A DNA stretch of 32,150 nucleotides from Candidatus Rokuibacteriota bacterium. Lineage in GTDB: Bacteria; Methylomirabilota; Methylomirabilia; Rokubacteriales; CSP1-6. A program made the position numbers and the translations under genes. The notes under the pieces are model-generated. The model had not been told where the DNA came from, did not search any database, and worked only from the letters and a program-made list of their open reading frames with translations. The DNA is taken from the NCBI GenBank assembly GCA_016179925.1, contig JACPCG010000095.1, forward strand, positions 14,729-46,878, read 5' to 3'. Shown here in pieces: positions 20,125-28,904 of the stretch. Position 1 is the stretch's first letter, and every line of letters starts with the position of its first letter.

Positions 20125-20460
20125 TCAGCGGTCGGCGATCAGTCGGACCAGATCGTCCGGCGACAGGTAGGGGTTGAGCACGATGAACCGGGTCTCGTTG
20201 CGATCGTTTCCGACCGTTTCACCGGGAAAGAGGACGATGCCGGCCTTGCGATACCACCACAGTGCGGCAGAGCCGGGAAAGGCCAGGATCCCGCTGCCCG
20301 GGGGCCGACGCGCGATGATCAGGTGAATTGCCTCGACGCCCATGTCAATCGGCTGGCGACGCGCGTGCTCGAGCGACGGCTGCGCGAAGCCCGCTCCGGG
20401 GACGGGGAGCAAGAGAAGCGCACCGGCGAGGGCTGCCGCGAATGCTGCCTTGGGGCTCAT
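20125..20460 (-). CDS. Small secreted protein of unknown function
   Basis: The protein is 111 aa. Residues 1-26 form a signal peptide (MSPKAAFAAALAGALLLLPVPGAGFAQ). The mature part is about 85 residues with GVEAIHLIIARRPPGSG and ETRFIVLNPYLSPDDLVRLIADR, and no Cys. The end is 12 bases before the start of the propeller protein, so it opens the operon that runs to 13841. I do not recognise the family. Its first-gene position may mean it is exported together with, or helps assemble, the larger partners. Confidence 0.6.
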   Translation of the reverse strand: MSPKAAFAAALAGALLLLPVPGAGFAQPSLEHARRQPIDMGVEAIHLIIARRPPGSGILAFPGSAALWWYRKAGIVLFPGETVGNDRNETRFIVLNPYLSPDDLVRLIADR

Positions 20461-20691
20461 GAGCCGCTGATGCCAGCAAGGTGCGGACCAGCATCGCGAG
20501 CGACGGGCGTCCGGCCTAAGTGGCTACGAGGACAACACTACGCTGGGATCAGCGACCTTGGTCCGCCGGACGGCTGCACGAATTCTTGTGCAGTCGTGCC
20601 ACGAACCCGTGGTCACGGCGCCGGCGATCAAACCGGGCCGCCGGGCCAAGCCCGGACCGCCGTCCCGCTCAGCCGCCGAGGACGCGGTCGA
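20461..20691. other. Intergenic region upstream of the secreted-protein operon
   Basis: These 231 bases have no supported gene. They should hold the promoter for the minus-strand operon, but no convincing -35/-10 pair was seen. A perfect 6 bp inverted repeat, CTGCAC (20574-20579) and GTGCAG (20588-20593), surrounds an EcoRI-like GAATTC. It has no T-run, so a terminator call is not justified. An operator is possible. Confidence 0.4.
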
Positions 20692-20979
20692 TCACCGGAG
20701 AATTCCGAACGCGCCGTTCTGGAGGAGGACGACCGCGAGCCAAGCAAGCTGGACGCCGACGAAGACCGCGAGCCCGCCCTCGCGTCCCGCCCGCGCCTGG
20801 ACCCGGTAGTGGCAGAGGCCGCCGACCACCGCCACCGGGGCGAAGAGGGCGCCGTGGTACGTGCCCAGGAGCCCGTAGTGCAGCGCCAGCCCGCCCGCGA
20901 AGGTCCAGCAGAGGTACGCGCCGAGCCAGGAGGCGACGACCGAGAGGACGAGCGAGGCGCGCCCGAGCCAGTGCCTCAT
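20692..20979 (-). CDS. Small membrane protein, three predicted segments
   Basis: The protein is 95 aa from an ATG overlapping the permease stop (ATGA). Hydrophobic segments lie near residues 8-30 (SLVLSVVASWLGAYLCWTFAGG), 36-57 and 71-90. It begins MRHWLGRA and ends GAFGILR. It is coupled to the ABC permease remnant, so it may once have been part of that transporter operon. The first segment pattern WLGAYLCWTFAGGLALHYGLLG is not one I recognise. Confidence 0.6.
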   Translation of the reverse strand: MRHWLGRASLVLSVVASWLGAYLCWTFAGGLALHYGLLGTYHGALFAPVAVVGGLCHYRVQARAGREGGLAVFVGVQLAWLAVVLLQNGAFGILR

Positions 20980-21529
20980 GCGCCCTTCCGGTACTCCAGC
21001 CGCCAGCGCAGGAGGCGTTGCTCCACCTGCTTGATCCCGAGCGCCATCACGATGCCGATCACGCCCAGCGCCACGAGCGCGACCATCATGTCGGCCGCGT
21101 TCAGCGTCCCGAGCGACTGGATGATCAGGTAGCCGAGCCCGCCGCCCGACTCGCCGCCGAGGAACTCGCCGACGACGACGCCGATGAGCGCGAACGAGAT
21201 CGACGGCGTGAGCGAGGCGAAGGTCCAGGCGAGGGCCGAGGGCACGACGACGGTCCGCATGATCCGCCGCTCGGAGGCGCCGAGAAAGCGGGCCGAGTGG
21301 ATCAGGTCGGGGTCCACGCTGCGCGCGCCCTGAAACGTGTTGAAGAAGACGATGAAGAACACGATCGTCCACGCCAGCACGATCTTCGCCAGGAGCCCGA
21401 AGCCGAAGATCATCGTGATGAGCGGCACCAGCGCGATGCGCGGGAGCGAGGTGAACGCGACGATGTAGGGCTCGAAGACGCGGGCGAGCCGGTCGTTCCG
21501 GCCGACGACGAGCCCGGCGGCGGAGCCCG
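20976..21529 (-). pseudogene. ABC transporter permease, C-terminal remnant
   Basis: The frame reads [20 protein letters not shown], then [21 protein letters not shown] and FLGASERRIMRTVVVPSALAW. This is the core of a nitrate/taurine/thiamine-precursor type (SsuC/TauC/ThiX-like) inner-membrane permease, with the EAA loop (GASERRI...PSA) that contacts the ATPase. Membrane helices follow to the stop. About 180 residues remain of the usual 250-270. The N-terminal membrane helices are missing, and the frame runs upstream into an ATPase fragment in another phase. The natural start codon is lost. Confidence 0.8.
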
Positions 21530-21682
21530 TGAGACGCCCGCGACGGGCCGGCCGTCGAGCTCGACGGTCCCCGCCGAGGGCGCCACGAGGCCCCCGATCA
21601 TGTTGAGGATCGTGGAGTTGCCGCAGCCCGAGGGCCCGACGATCGCGACGAACTCCTTGTCGAGGACCTCGAACGCAACATA
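21530..21682 (-). pseudogene. ABC transporter ATPase, N-terminal remnant
   Basis: About 51 codons read [22 protein letters not shown], then [29 protein letters not shown]. This is the start of an ABC ATPase with its Walker A loop. The invariant lysine is replaced by asparagine (GPSGCGNST instead of GPSGCGKST). About 20-30 N-terminal residues and all of the domain after the beta-strand following Walker A (Q-loop, signature, Walker B) are absent. It joins directly to the permease remnant out of phase, so about 900 bp appear to be missing. The right edge abuts the yicC promoter. Confidence 0.75.
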
Positions 21683-21712
21683 TTGACACTACAAGCAATT
21701 TCGCCCCATAAT
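21683..21712 (+). promoter_or_regulatory. Promoter for the yicC housekeeping cluster (leaderless type)
   Basis: A perfect -35 TTGACA (21683-21688) and a -10 CATAAT (21707-21712) are separated by 18 bases. The ATG of yicC follows after six bases, so transcription would start at the start codon. This is one of the most AT-rich spots in the window. Coordinates may be off by one. Confidence 0.7.
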
Positions 21713-21718
21713 GACTGG

Positions 21719-22633
21719 ATGACCCTGACCCCTGCCGCCCCGGTCCCGGTCCTGCGCAGCATGACAGGATTCGGCCGGGCCGAAGTCAGCGGGCAGACGC
21801 TGTCCCTCGTCGCCGAAGCGCGCTCGGTGAACCACCGACACCTCGACATGGCGCTCCGGCTGCCGCGCGTGCTCGCCGCGTTCGAGACGGACGCGCGCCG
21901 GCTCATCCAAAGATACCTCGAGCGCGGCCGCGTGGACGTCGCGGTCCAGCTCGGCCCCATGGCGGGCGCCCCGACGCAGCAGGTCAGCGTGGACCAGGCC
22001 CTCGCGGGTGAGTACGTCGCGCGAGCGCGCGAGCTCGGCCGGGCGTTGGGCGTGCCGGGCGACGTGACGCTCGCCTGGGTGCTCGAGCAGCCGGGCGTCG
22101 TGCGCCTCGAGGAGGCGGATACGCCGGCGCCGGAGGCGCTCTGGCCGCTCCTGGCGGAGGCGCTTGCGCGGGCGCTCGAGGCGCTCGTGGCGCGGCGGAC
22201 CGCCGAGGGCGAGGCCCTCGGCGCCGAGCTCGGGGCGCTGCTCGCCGACCTGCGCGCTCAGGTGAAGATCATCGCCGCACGCGTCCCCGCGGCGCTCGCA
22301 CGCTACCAGGAACGGCTGCGCGAGCGCATCCGGGCGCTCCTCGGGGAGGCCTCCGTGGACCAGGGCCGGGTGCTCACCGAGGTGGCGATCTGGGCGGAGA
22401 AGACGGATGTGCGCGAGGAGCTGACGCGGCTCGCCGCCCATCTGGAGCAGTTCGGCCTCGTCCTCGACCGTGGCGGGGCCTGCGGGCGGGCGCTCGACTT
22501 CCTGATCCAGGAGTTGAACCGCGAGGTCAACACGATCGCGTCGAAGGCGGACGACCTCGAGATCAGCCAGGCCGCCCTCGCCGCCAAGGGCGCGATCGAG
22601 AAGATGCGCGAGCAGGTGCAGAATCTTGAGTAG
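21719..22633 (+). CDS. yicC: YicC family endoribonuclease-like protein
   Basis: The protein is 304 aa. It starts at the ATG right behind the promoter and reaches RSMTGFGRAEV, the canonical YicC beginning, after about ten residues. A TTG at 21683 is in frame but lies in the -35 box. Other family marks are SVNHRHLDMALRLPR and, at the end, DFLIQELNREVNTIASKADD, which is the DUF1732 C-terminal signature. YicC proteins have been described as RNases acting on small RNAs. The gene leads the cluster remA-like-gmk-rpoZ-coaBC, as in many bacteria. The next gene's TTG overlaps the stop by eight bases. Confidence 0.93.
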   Translation: MTLTPAAPVPVLRSMTGFGRAEVSGQTLSLVAEARSVNHRHLDMALRLPRVLAAFETDARRLIQRYLERGRVDVAVQLGPMAGAPTQQVSVDQALAGEYVARARELGRALGVPGDVTLAWVLEQPGVVRLEEADTPAPEALWPLLAEALARALEALVARRTAEGEALGAELGALLADLRAQVKIIAARVPAALARYQERLRERIRALLGEASVDQGRVLTEVAIWAEKTDVREELTRLAAHLEQFGLVLDRGGACGRALDFLIQELNREVNTIASKADDLEISQAALAAKGAIEKMREQVQNLE

Positions 22634-22910
22634 CGGGAACGGCGGGGGGCGGGGGGCGACGCGCCTGGTGAACGTCGGGCACGGCAACGTGGTCGTGGCG
22701 GACCGGATCGTGGCGATCGTCGCGCTCGACTCCCTGCCCGTGAAGCGGCTGATCGAGAACGCCAAGGGCTCGACGAAGCTCGTGGACGCGACGAACGGGC
22801 GCCGGACGCGCGCGGTCATCGTGACCGAGAGCGATCACCTGATCCTCTCGTCGCTCGAGCCCGCGACGCTGGCCCTGCGCCTCGCGGCGGAGCGGGGCGC
22901 GGCCGAGTGA
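22626..22910 (+). CDS. RemA-like protein (DUF370)
   Basis: The protein is 94 aa from a TTG overlapping the end of yicC. The pattern LVNVGHGNVVVADRIVAIVALDSLPVKRLI, then LVDATNGRRTRAVIVTESDHLILSSL, is DUF370. In B. subtilis this family includes RemA, a DNA-binding activator of matrix genes. Here the N-terminal LVNxGxGN is preceded by about 13 low-complexity residues (SSGNGGGRG), so a later start is possible. yicC-DUF370-gmk is a widely conserved order. It may be a nucleoid or regulatory protein. The stop overlaps the gmk start by four bases. Confidence 0.9.
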   Translation: MSSGNGGGRGATRLVNVGHGNVVVADRIVAIVALDSLPVKRLIENAKGSTKLVDATNGRRTRAVIVTESDHLILSSLEPATLALRLAAERGAAE

Positions 22911-23521
22911 TCAAGCGCCGCGGCACGCTGTTCGTCGTCTCCGCGCCCTCCGGCGCGGGCAAGACGACCCTGTGCCGCGAGATGCGGCTGCGCCTGCCCG
23001 AGCTCGCGTACTCGGTGTCGGTGACGACGCGGCCGCCGCGGCCGGGCGAGATGGACGGCGTGGACTTCCGCTTCGTCGGCGAGGGCGCGTTCCACGCGAT
23101 GCTGGCGCGGGGCGAGCTCGCCGAGTGGGCAACGGTGCATGGGAACCTCTACGGCACGCCCGCGCGCCCCCTCGAAAACGCGCTGGCCGCCGGCGCGGAC
23201 GTGCTGCTCGACATCGACACGCAGGGCGCGGCGCAGCTCCGGACGCGCTATCCGGAGGCCGTGCTCGTCTTCATCGTGGCGCCGTCGATGGCGGAGCTGG
23301 AGCAGCGGCTGCGCGAGCGTCGCTCGGACCACGAGGGCGAGATCGCGCGGCGCCTCCAGCGCGCGCGCGAGGAAATCGCCCTCTGGCGGCGGTACGATTA
23401 CTTGATCGTGAACCGTGACGTGAAGGAAGCGATGGAGCAGCTGGCGTCGATCATCCAGGCCGAGCGCTGCCGCACCGGGCGCCTCGGCCTGAGTTTCCCC
23501 GACCTGGAGGTACCCAATTGA
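22907..23521 (+). CDS. gmk: Guanylate kinase
   Basis: The protein is 204 aa from a GTG overlapping the previous stop. It phosphorylates GMP or dGMP to the diphosphate. The P-loop SAPSGAGKTT is at residues 12-21, and the GMP-binding SVSVTTRPPRPGE near 36-48 is followed by DGVDFRF. The lid and C-terminal RRLQRAREEIALWRRYDYLIVN is typical. It is complete and of standard length. The stop overlaps the start of rpoZ. Confidence 0.97.
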   Translation: MIKRRGTLFVVSAPSGAGKTTLCREMRLRLPELAYSVSVTTRPPRPGEMDGVDFRFVGEGAFHAMLARGELAEWATVHGNLYGTPARPLENALAAGADVLLDIDTQGAAQLRTRYPEAVLVFIVAPSMAELEQRLRERRSDHEGEIARRLQRAREEIALWRRYDYLIVNRDVKEAMEQLASIIQAERCRTGRLGLSFPDLEVPN

Positions 23522-23736
23522 TGACGTTCCCTTCGCTCGAAGGCGCTCTGAACAAGGTGTCCAACCGCTACCTGCTCGTGGTGCTCGCCGCGAAGCGCTC
23601 GCGGCAGATCAACCGCGGCGCGATGCCGCGCGTGGAGACCCGGCACAAGAAGCCGACCAGCACCGCGCTCGAGGAGATCGCTTCCGCCAAGGTCGAGTAC
23701 CGCGTGAAGGACGAGGGCGAGACCTCCAAGACATGA
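23521..23736 (+). CDS. rpoZ: DNA-directed RNA polymerase omega subunit
   Basis: The protein is 71 aa from the ATG at 23521, or 72 from the TTG just before it at 23518. GGAGG at 23506-23510 is spaced better for the TTG, so the start is uncertain by one codon. NRYLLVVLAAKRSRQINRG carries the conserved omega pattern (A..RARQL/I), followed by KPTSTALEEIASAKVEY. Omega helps assemble RNA polymerase around beta'. The gmk-rpoZ-coaBC order is common. The stop overlaps the coaBC ATG. Confidence 0.93.
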   Translation: MTFPSLEGALNKVSNRYLLVVLAAKRSRQINRGAMPRVETRHKKPTSTALEEIASAKVEYRVKDEGETSKT

Positions 23737-24953
23737 GCCTGGCGGGGCGGGAGCTGATCCTCGGCGTCACCGGGTCCATCGCGGCGTACAAGGCCGTCTA
23801 CCTGCTCCGCGAGCTGACCCGGCTCGGCGCCGCGGTCACCGTCTGCCTCACCGAGCACGCGCGGGCGTTCGTGGGCCCCCTCACCTTCCGGACGCTCTCG
23901 GGCCGGCCCGTCCTCACGGACCTCTTCGACCCGCAGAGCCCCGACGCCGTCGAGCACGTCGCGCTCGCCGAGCGGGCCCACGCGGTCGTCGTCGCCCCGG
24001 CCACCGCCAACCTGCTCGCGAAGGCGGCGCACGGGATCGCCGACGACTTCCTCACCACGCTGCTCCTCGCGGCGCGCGGGCCCGTGGTGATCGCGCCGGC
24101 GATGGACGGCGGCATGTGGGAGCACCCCGCGGTCAGGGCGAACGTCGCGACGCTGCGGGCCCGCGGCGTCACGGTGCTCGAGCCGGATGCGGGGGCGCTC
24201 GCCTCTGGCCTGTCGGGCCGCGGCCGCTTCCCCGAGGTGGACGCGGTCATCGAGGCGCTCGAGCGCGCGCTCGTGCCGGCGCGCGACCTCGCCGGCGACC
24301 GCGTGCTGGTCACGGCGGGGCCGACGCGCGAGCCGATCGACCCGGTGCGCTACATCTCCAACCGCTCGTCGGGCAAGATGGGCTACGGCCTCGCGGCGGC
24401 CGCGCTCCGGCGCGGCGCCGAGGTGACGCTGATCTCCGGCCCGACCGCCCTCACGCCGCCGCCGGGCGCCGTCTTCGTCCCCGTGCAGACGGCCGAGGAG
24501 ATGCGCGAGGCGGTGCTCCAGCACCTCCCCCCGGCGACGATCGTCATCAAGGCGGCCGCCGTGGCGGACTACCGGGCGAAGCAGGCGGCGGCCTCCAAGA
24601 TCAAGGGCAAGCGCGACCTGACGCTCGAGCTCACGCCGAACCCCGACATCCTCGCGGAGGTCGCCGCGCGCCGCACCGGCGCCTTCATCGTGGGCTTCGC
24701 CGCCGAGACGCACGACGTCGCCGCGCACGCGCGCGCGAAGCTCGAGGGTAAGGGCATCGACCTCCTCGTCGCGAACGACGTGAGCCAGCGGGGCATCGGC
24801 TTCGATGCCGAGGACAACGAAGTGCTCCTGCTGGACCGCTGGGGCGGGACCCGCGCGCTGCCGCGGATGCCGAAGACGGAGGTCGCCGACGCGATCCTCT
24901 CCCACATCGTCGCCCTCCGCGCCGGCGCCCCCGCGAAGAAGACGCACGCCTAG
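23733..24953 (+). CDS. coaBC: Bifunctional phosphopantothenoylcysteine decarboxylase / phosphopantothenate-cysteine ligase
   Basis: The protein is 406 aa. The N-terminal flavin-dependent decarboxylase (CoaC) contains GVTGSIAAYK, catalytic H75 in VEHVALAERA, and VAPATANLLAK. The C-terminal ligase (CoaB) starts at LVTAGPTREPIDPVRYISN (about residues 192-210) and includes KAAAVADYR and a KIKGK loop. Two CoaC positions differ from E. coli: the PAMN motif is PAMD (D125), and the cysteine of the substrate flap is serine (ASGLSGRGR, S158). The same pair of changes occurs in some other bacterial lineages, to my recollection, so this is probably a variant class rather than an inactive gene. Confidence 0.95.
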   Translation: MSLAGRELILGVTGSIAAYKAVYLLRELTRLGAAVTVCLTEHARAFVGPLTFRTLSGRPVLTDLFDPQSPDAVEHVALAERAHAVVVAPATANLLAKAAHGIADDFLTTLLLAARGPVVIAPAMDGGMWEHPAVRANVATLRARGVTVLEPDAGALASGLSGRGRFPEVDAVIEALERALVPARDLAGDRVLVTAGPTREPIDPVRYISNRSSGKMGYGLAAAALRRGAEVTLISGPTALTPPPGAVFVPVQTAEEMREAVLQHLPPATIVIKAAAVADYRAKQAAASKIKGKRDLTLELTPNPDILAEVAARRTGAFIVGFAAETHDVAAHARAKLEGKGIDLLVANDVSQRGIGFDAEDNEVLLLDRWGGTRALPRMPKTEVADAILSHIVALRAGAPAKKTHA

Positions 24954-24957
24954 CCGC

Positions 24958-25656
24958 ATGGCCCGGGTGACCCCCCACGATGCGCTCGCCGACGCCCTCG
25001 GCGCGCTCGGCGCCACACTCCGCCACCACCGAGACCTCGGCGTCACCGAGCTGCCCCTCGAGGGCAGCTACCTCCTCGGGCCCGAGGAGACGCTGCAAGC
25101 CCAGGAGAAGGCGCTCCAGGGCTGCCGCCGGTGCCGTCTCTGCGAGGGGCGCACGACGATCGTCTTCGGCTCGGGCAACCCGCGGGCGGAGTTCGTCGTC
25201 ATCGGCGAGGCCCCGGGTGCCGACGAGGACGCGCAGGGGCTGCCCTTCGTCGGACGCGCGGGGCAGCTCCTCACGCGGATGCTCGAGGCGCGGAAGGTGG
25301 AGCTCTCGCGCGACGAAGCGTTTGTGACGAATACCGTCAAGTGTCGCCCACCATCCAATCGCAACCCCGAGGCCGACGAGCTCGCCGCGTGCGCCCCGTT
25401 CCTCGCGGCGCAGCTCGCTGCGCTCCAGCCCAAGGTGATCCTCTCGCTCGGGAGCGTCGCCACGCAAAGCCTCCTCGGCACCAAGGAGCCGATCGGCAAG
25501 CTCCGCGGCCGCGTGCATTCCTACGGCTCCGCCGTGCTGATCCCCACGTTCCATCCGGCGTTCCTGCTGCGGAACCCCGGCGACGAGTACAAGCGCCTGG
25601 CCTGGGAGGACCTCCAGCTCGCCCGACGGGAGTACGACAAGCGCCGGACGCGCTAG
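24958..25656 (+). CDS. Uracil-DNA glycosylase, family 4 (4Fe-4S)
   Basis: The protein is 232 aa from an ATG five bases after coaBC. The cluster-binding cysteines fit family 4: C56 and C59 in CRRCRLC, C129 in VKCRPP, and C145. Motif A is [20 protein letters not shown] at residues 83-102, and HPAFLLRNP at 199-207 is the active-site motif. It removes uracil from deaminated DNA. The N-terminal 50 residues form an extra helical extension ([20 protein letters not shown]) of the kind seen in many members. It is complete and in tight order with priA. Confidence 0.94.
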   Translation: MARVTPHDALADALGALGATLRHHRDLGVTELPLEGSYLLGPEETLQAQEKALQGCRRCRLCEGRTTIVFGSGNPRAEFVVIGEAPGADEDAQGLPFVGRAGQLLTRMLEARKVELSRDEAFVTNTVKCRPPSNRNPEADELAACAPFLAAQLAALQPKVILSLGSVATQSLLGTKEPIGKLRGRVHSYGSAVLIPTFHPAFLLRNPGDEYKRLAWEDLQLARREYDKRRTR

Positions 25657-25658
25657 AG

Positions 25659-27473
25659 ATGATCGCGGACGTCGCGTTCGACGCCCCGGTCGCGCATCCC
25701 TTCTCCTACCGTGTGCCCGACGGCTGGACCGTGGCGCCGGGCCAGCGCGTCGTGGCGCCGCTTGCCGGCGCGGCGCGCGTCGGGATGGTCGTGGCGCTCC
25801 GCGAAGGCGCCGACGTCGATCTCAAGCCGCTCTCGCGTCCCGCCGACGGGGCGGCGATCCTCTCGCCGGCCCAGCTCGACCTCGTGCGCTGGATTGCCGA
25901 CCAGAGCCTCTCGTCCATCGGCTCGACCTGCGCCGCGCTCCTGCCCCCACCGTCCGCCGACGCCCGCAGCGCGCCCCGGCCGGGTCGGCGCTCCACGCTG
26001 CCGGCGCCGGACAAGCCGGGGCTGCTGATCGGCGCCGGACGGGAGCGCCGCCTCCTCGAACGCATCGAGCAGGCGAGCGGAAGCGTGCTCGTGATCGCCG
26101 CGGACGTCGAGACCTCAGCGCGCTGGGCGCAGCGGCTCGCGAAGCTGGATCGCGTCGTCAGGCTCGACTCCGGCGTCGGCGACGCCGAGCGCGCCGCCGC
26201 GTGGCGGGCGCTCGGCGAGGGGTCGGCGAGGCTCGCGACCGGCACGCGCTCGGCGCTGCTGGCGCCGCTCCGGCCGCCGGCGATGCTCGTGCTGCTCGAC
26301 GAGCACGAGCCCGCCCACAAGCCGCCCGGGCCGCCGCGCATCCACTCCCGCGAGGTCGTGCTCGAGCGCGCCGAGCGCGAGCGGTGCGCGCTCCTGCTCC
26401 CGTCGGCGACCCCGAGTGTGGAGATGTGGTGGCGCGCCGACAGCGGGCGCGCGGAGATGGTGGCCGCCGCGCCGGGCCCCTGGCCCGCCGTGAGCCTCGC
26501 CGACACGCGCGGGATCCTCCGTCGCGAGCCCCTGACGCCCCCCCTGGCCCGCGCGATCCGCGAGACGCTCGCCGCGAAGCGACGGGTGTTTCTCGCGGTC
26601 AGCCGTGCGAGCTCGTCGCTCGCCTGCGACGAGTGCGGCGCCGTCCTTCGCTGCGAAGCGTGCCTGCTGGCACTCGCCTACTCGCGCGCCGCCGCGACGC
26701 TCGCCTGCCGCCTTTGCGGCCGGCAGGTGCCGCTCATGGACACCTGCCCCACGTGCCGGGGCCGCCGCCTCTCCCCGTTCGGCTGGGGCGCCGAGCGCGT
26801 CGAACACGCGGTGCGCCGCCGGTTCCCCGACGCGAGGGTCGCGCGCTACGACCCCGACGCCGCCCGCGGCGCGCGCGCCGACGTCCAGCGCGCGGCCGCC
26901 GCCGCGGCCAACGTCGTCATCGGCACGCGCGGCGCGCTCCGGCTCTTCGGCCCCGCGGCGCTCGGCCTCGCGGCGTTCGTGTCACCCGACCAGTTCCTGC
27001 GCGTGCCCGACTTCCGCGCGGGCGAGCGCGCGTTCGCGTTCCTCTGGGCCGCGGCCGAGCGCGTCGGCGGCGGCGGCCGGATGATCGTCCAGTCGCAGCA
27101 CCCGACCCACTACGCGTACGACGCGGTCGTGCGCCAGGACCTCGCGGGGTTCTACCGGTACGAGCTCAAGTTTCGCGCCGAGCTGGGGTACCCGCCGTTC
27201 CGGCGGCTCGCGATCGTCAGGGTGCGCGGGGGCGCCGGCGACGAGGCGCGGCGTCTGGCCGGCGCGATCCACGCGGCGCTCGGCGCCTCCCCGGAGCTCA
27301 CCGCGTATCCGCCCGCGCCCGACCGGCAGAAGCGCGTCTACCGCGTCGTGGTGAAGGGACGCGCCGACCTTCCGCGGCTCCTCGAGGTGGCGCTGGCGGA
27401 GTTCCGGGGTCCGCGACCGCGGAGCCGCGGTATCATGGACGTGGAGGTCGACCCGGTCGAATGGCCGTTCTGA
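25659..27473 (+). CDS. priA: PriA-like primosomal protein N' with degenerate helicase motifs
   Basis: The protein is 604 aa, against about 730 for E. coli PriA. The N-terminal 3'-DNA-binding domain (PFSYRVPDGWTVAPGQRVVAPLAG) is intact. The zinc region carries eight cysteines in four CxxC pairs (CDECG, CEAC, CRLCG, CPTC) near residues 323-365. The ATPase is not normal. The Walker A GxTGSGKT is replaced by LLIGAGRERRLLER. The DEEH box is only LLDEHEPAHK, and the GRAGR motif VI is ERVGGGGRM. GTRSALLAPL survives. Actinobacterial PriA is degenerate in a similar way and is thought not to unwind DNA. It likely still acts as a DNA- and primosome-binding factor. ATG is at 25659, two bases after udg. 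Confidence 0.88.
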   Translation: MIADVAFDAPVAHPFSYRVPDGWTVAPGQRVVAPLAGAARVGMVVALREGADVDLKPLSRPADGAAILSPAQLDLVRWIADQSLSSIGSTCAALLPPPSADARSAPRPGRRSTLPAPDKPGLLIGAGRERRLLERIEQASGSVLVIAADVETSARWAQRLAKLDRVVRLDSGVGDAERAAAWRALGEGSARLATGTRSALLAPLRPPAMLVLLDEHEPAHKPPGPPRIHSREVVLERAERERCALLLPSATPSVEMWWRADSGRAEMVAAAPGPWPAVSLADTRGILRREPLTPPLARAIRETLAAKRRVFLAVSRASSSLACDECGAVLRCEACLLALAYSRAAATLACRLCGRQVPLMDTCPTCRGRRLSPFGWGAERVEHAVRRRFPDARVARYDPDAARGARADVQRAAAAAANVVIGTRGALRLFGPAALGLAAFVSPDQFLRVPDFRAGERAFAFLWAAAERVGGGGRMIVQSQHPTHYAYDAVVRQDLAGFYRYELKFRAELGYPPFRRLAIVRVRGGAGDEARRLAGAIHAALGASPELTAYPPAPDRQKRVYRVVVKGRADLPRLLEVALAEFRGPRPRSRGIMDVEVDPVEWPF

Positions 27474-27983
27474 GAGTGAGAAGGTACGGCGATCCGGTGC
27501 TCCGGCGGCGCGCCGCGCCCGTCGAAGCGGTGACGCCGGAGATCCACCGCCTCATCGCCGACCTGACCGACACGATGTACGACGAGGTCGGTATCGGCCT
27601 CGCGGCGCCGCAGGTCGGCGTCTCGGTCCGCCTCATCGTCGTCAGCGACGAGGACGGGCGTGGCGTGCAGGCGCTCGTCAACCCGGTCATCACCGAGGCG
27701 GGCGGCCAGGTGACCGCCGAGGAGGGCTGCCTCTCGATCCCCGGCGTGTTCGCGCCGGTGACGCGCGCCGCGTGGGTGCGGGTCGAGGCGCAGGACGGCG
27801 ACGGCCAGCCGGTCGCCATCACCGCGCGCGCGCTCCGCGCGCGGGTGCTCCAGCACGAGCTGGATCACCTCGACGGTGTCCTCTTCATCGACCGCCTCGA
27901 CCCCGTAACCCGCGATCGCATCAAGCGGAAGATCAAGAAGGAAGGTCTCCGCGAGGACGCCCGCCACCACGCCTTCGCGCTTT

Positions 27984-27985
<2 letters not shown>
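27461..27985 (+). CDS. def: Peptide deformylase
   Basis: The protein is 174 aa from an ATG overlapping the priA end by 13 bases, with GGAGG upstream. It removes the formyl group from new proteins. All three motifs are present: GIGLAAPQVG (44-53), EEGCLSIPG (87-95) with metal ligand C90, and QHELDHLDG (131-139) with H132, E133 and H136. The C-terminal helix IKRKIKKEGLRED is of the usual type. It stands directly before fmt, the enzyme that adds the formyl group to initiator Met-tRNA. Confidence 0.96.

Positions 27986-28900
<915 letters not shown>

Positions 28901-28904
<4 letters not shown>

Noticed and set aside
20574-20593. Inverted repeat CTGCAC/GTGCAG as a terminator
   Set aside because: There is no T-run on either strand and the stem is only 6 bp.
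19315-21132. 605-codon plus-strand frame across the propeller gene, intergenic region and permease remnant
   Set aside because: It crosses gene boundaries and has low-complexity composition. The minus-strand proteins have signal peptides and domains.
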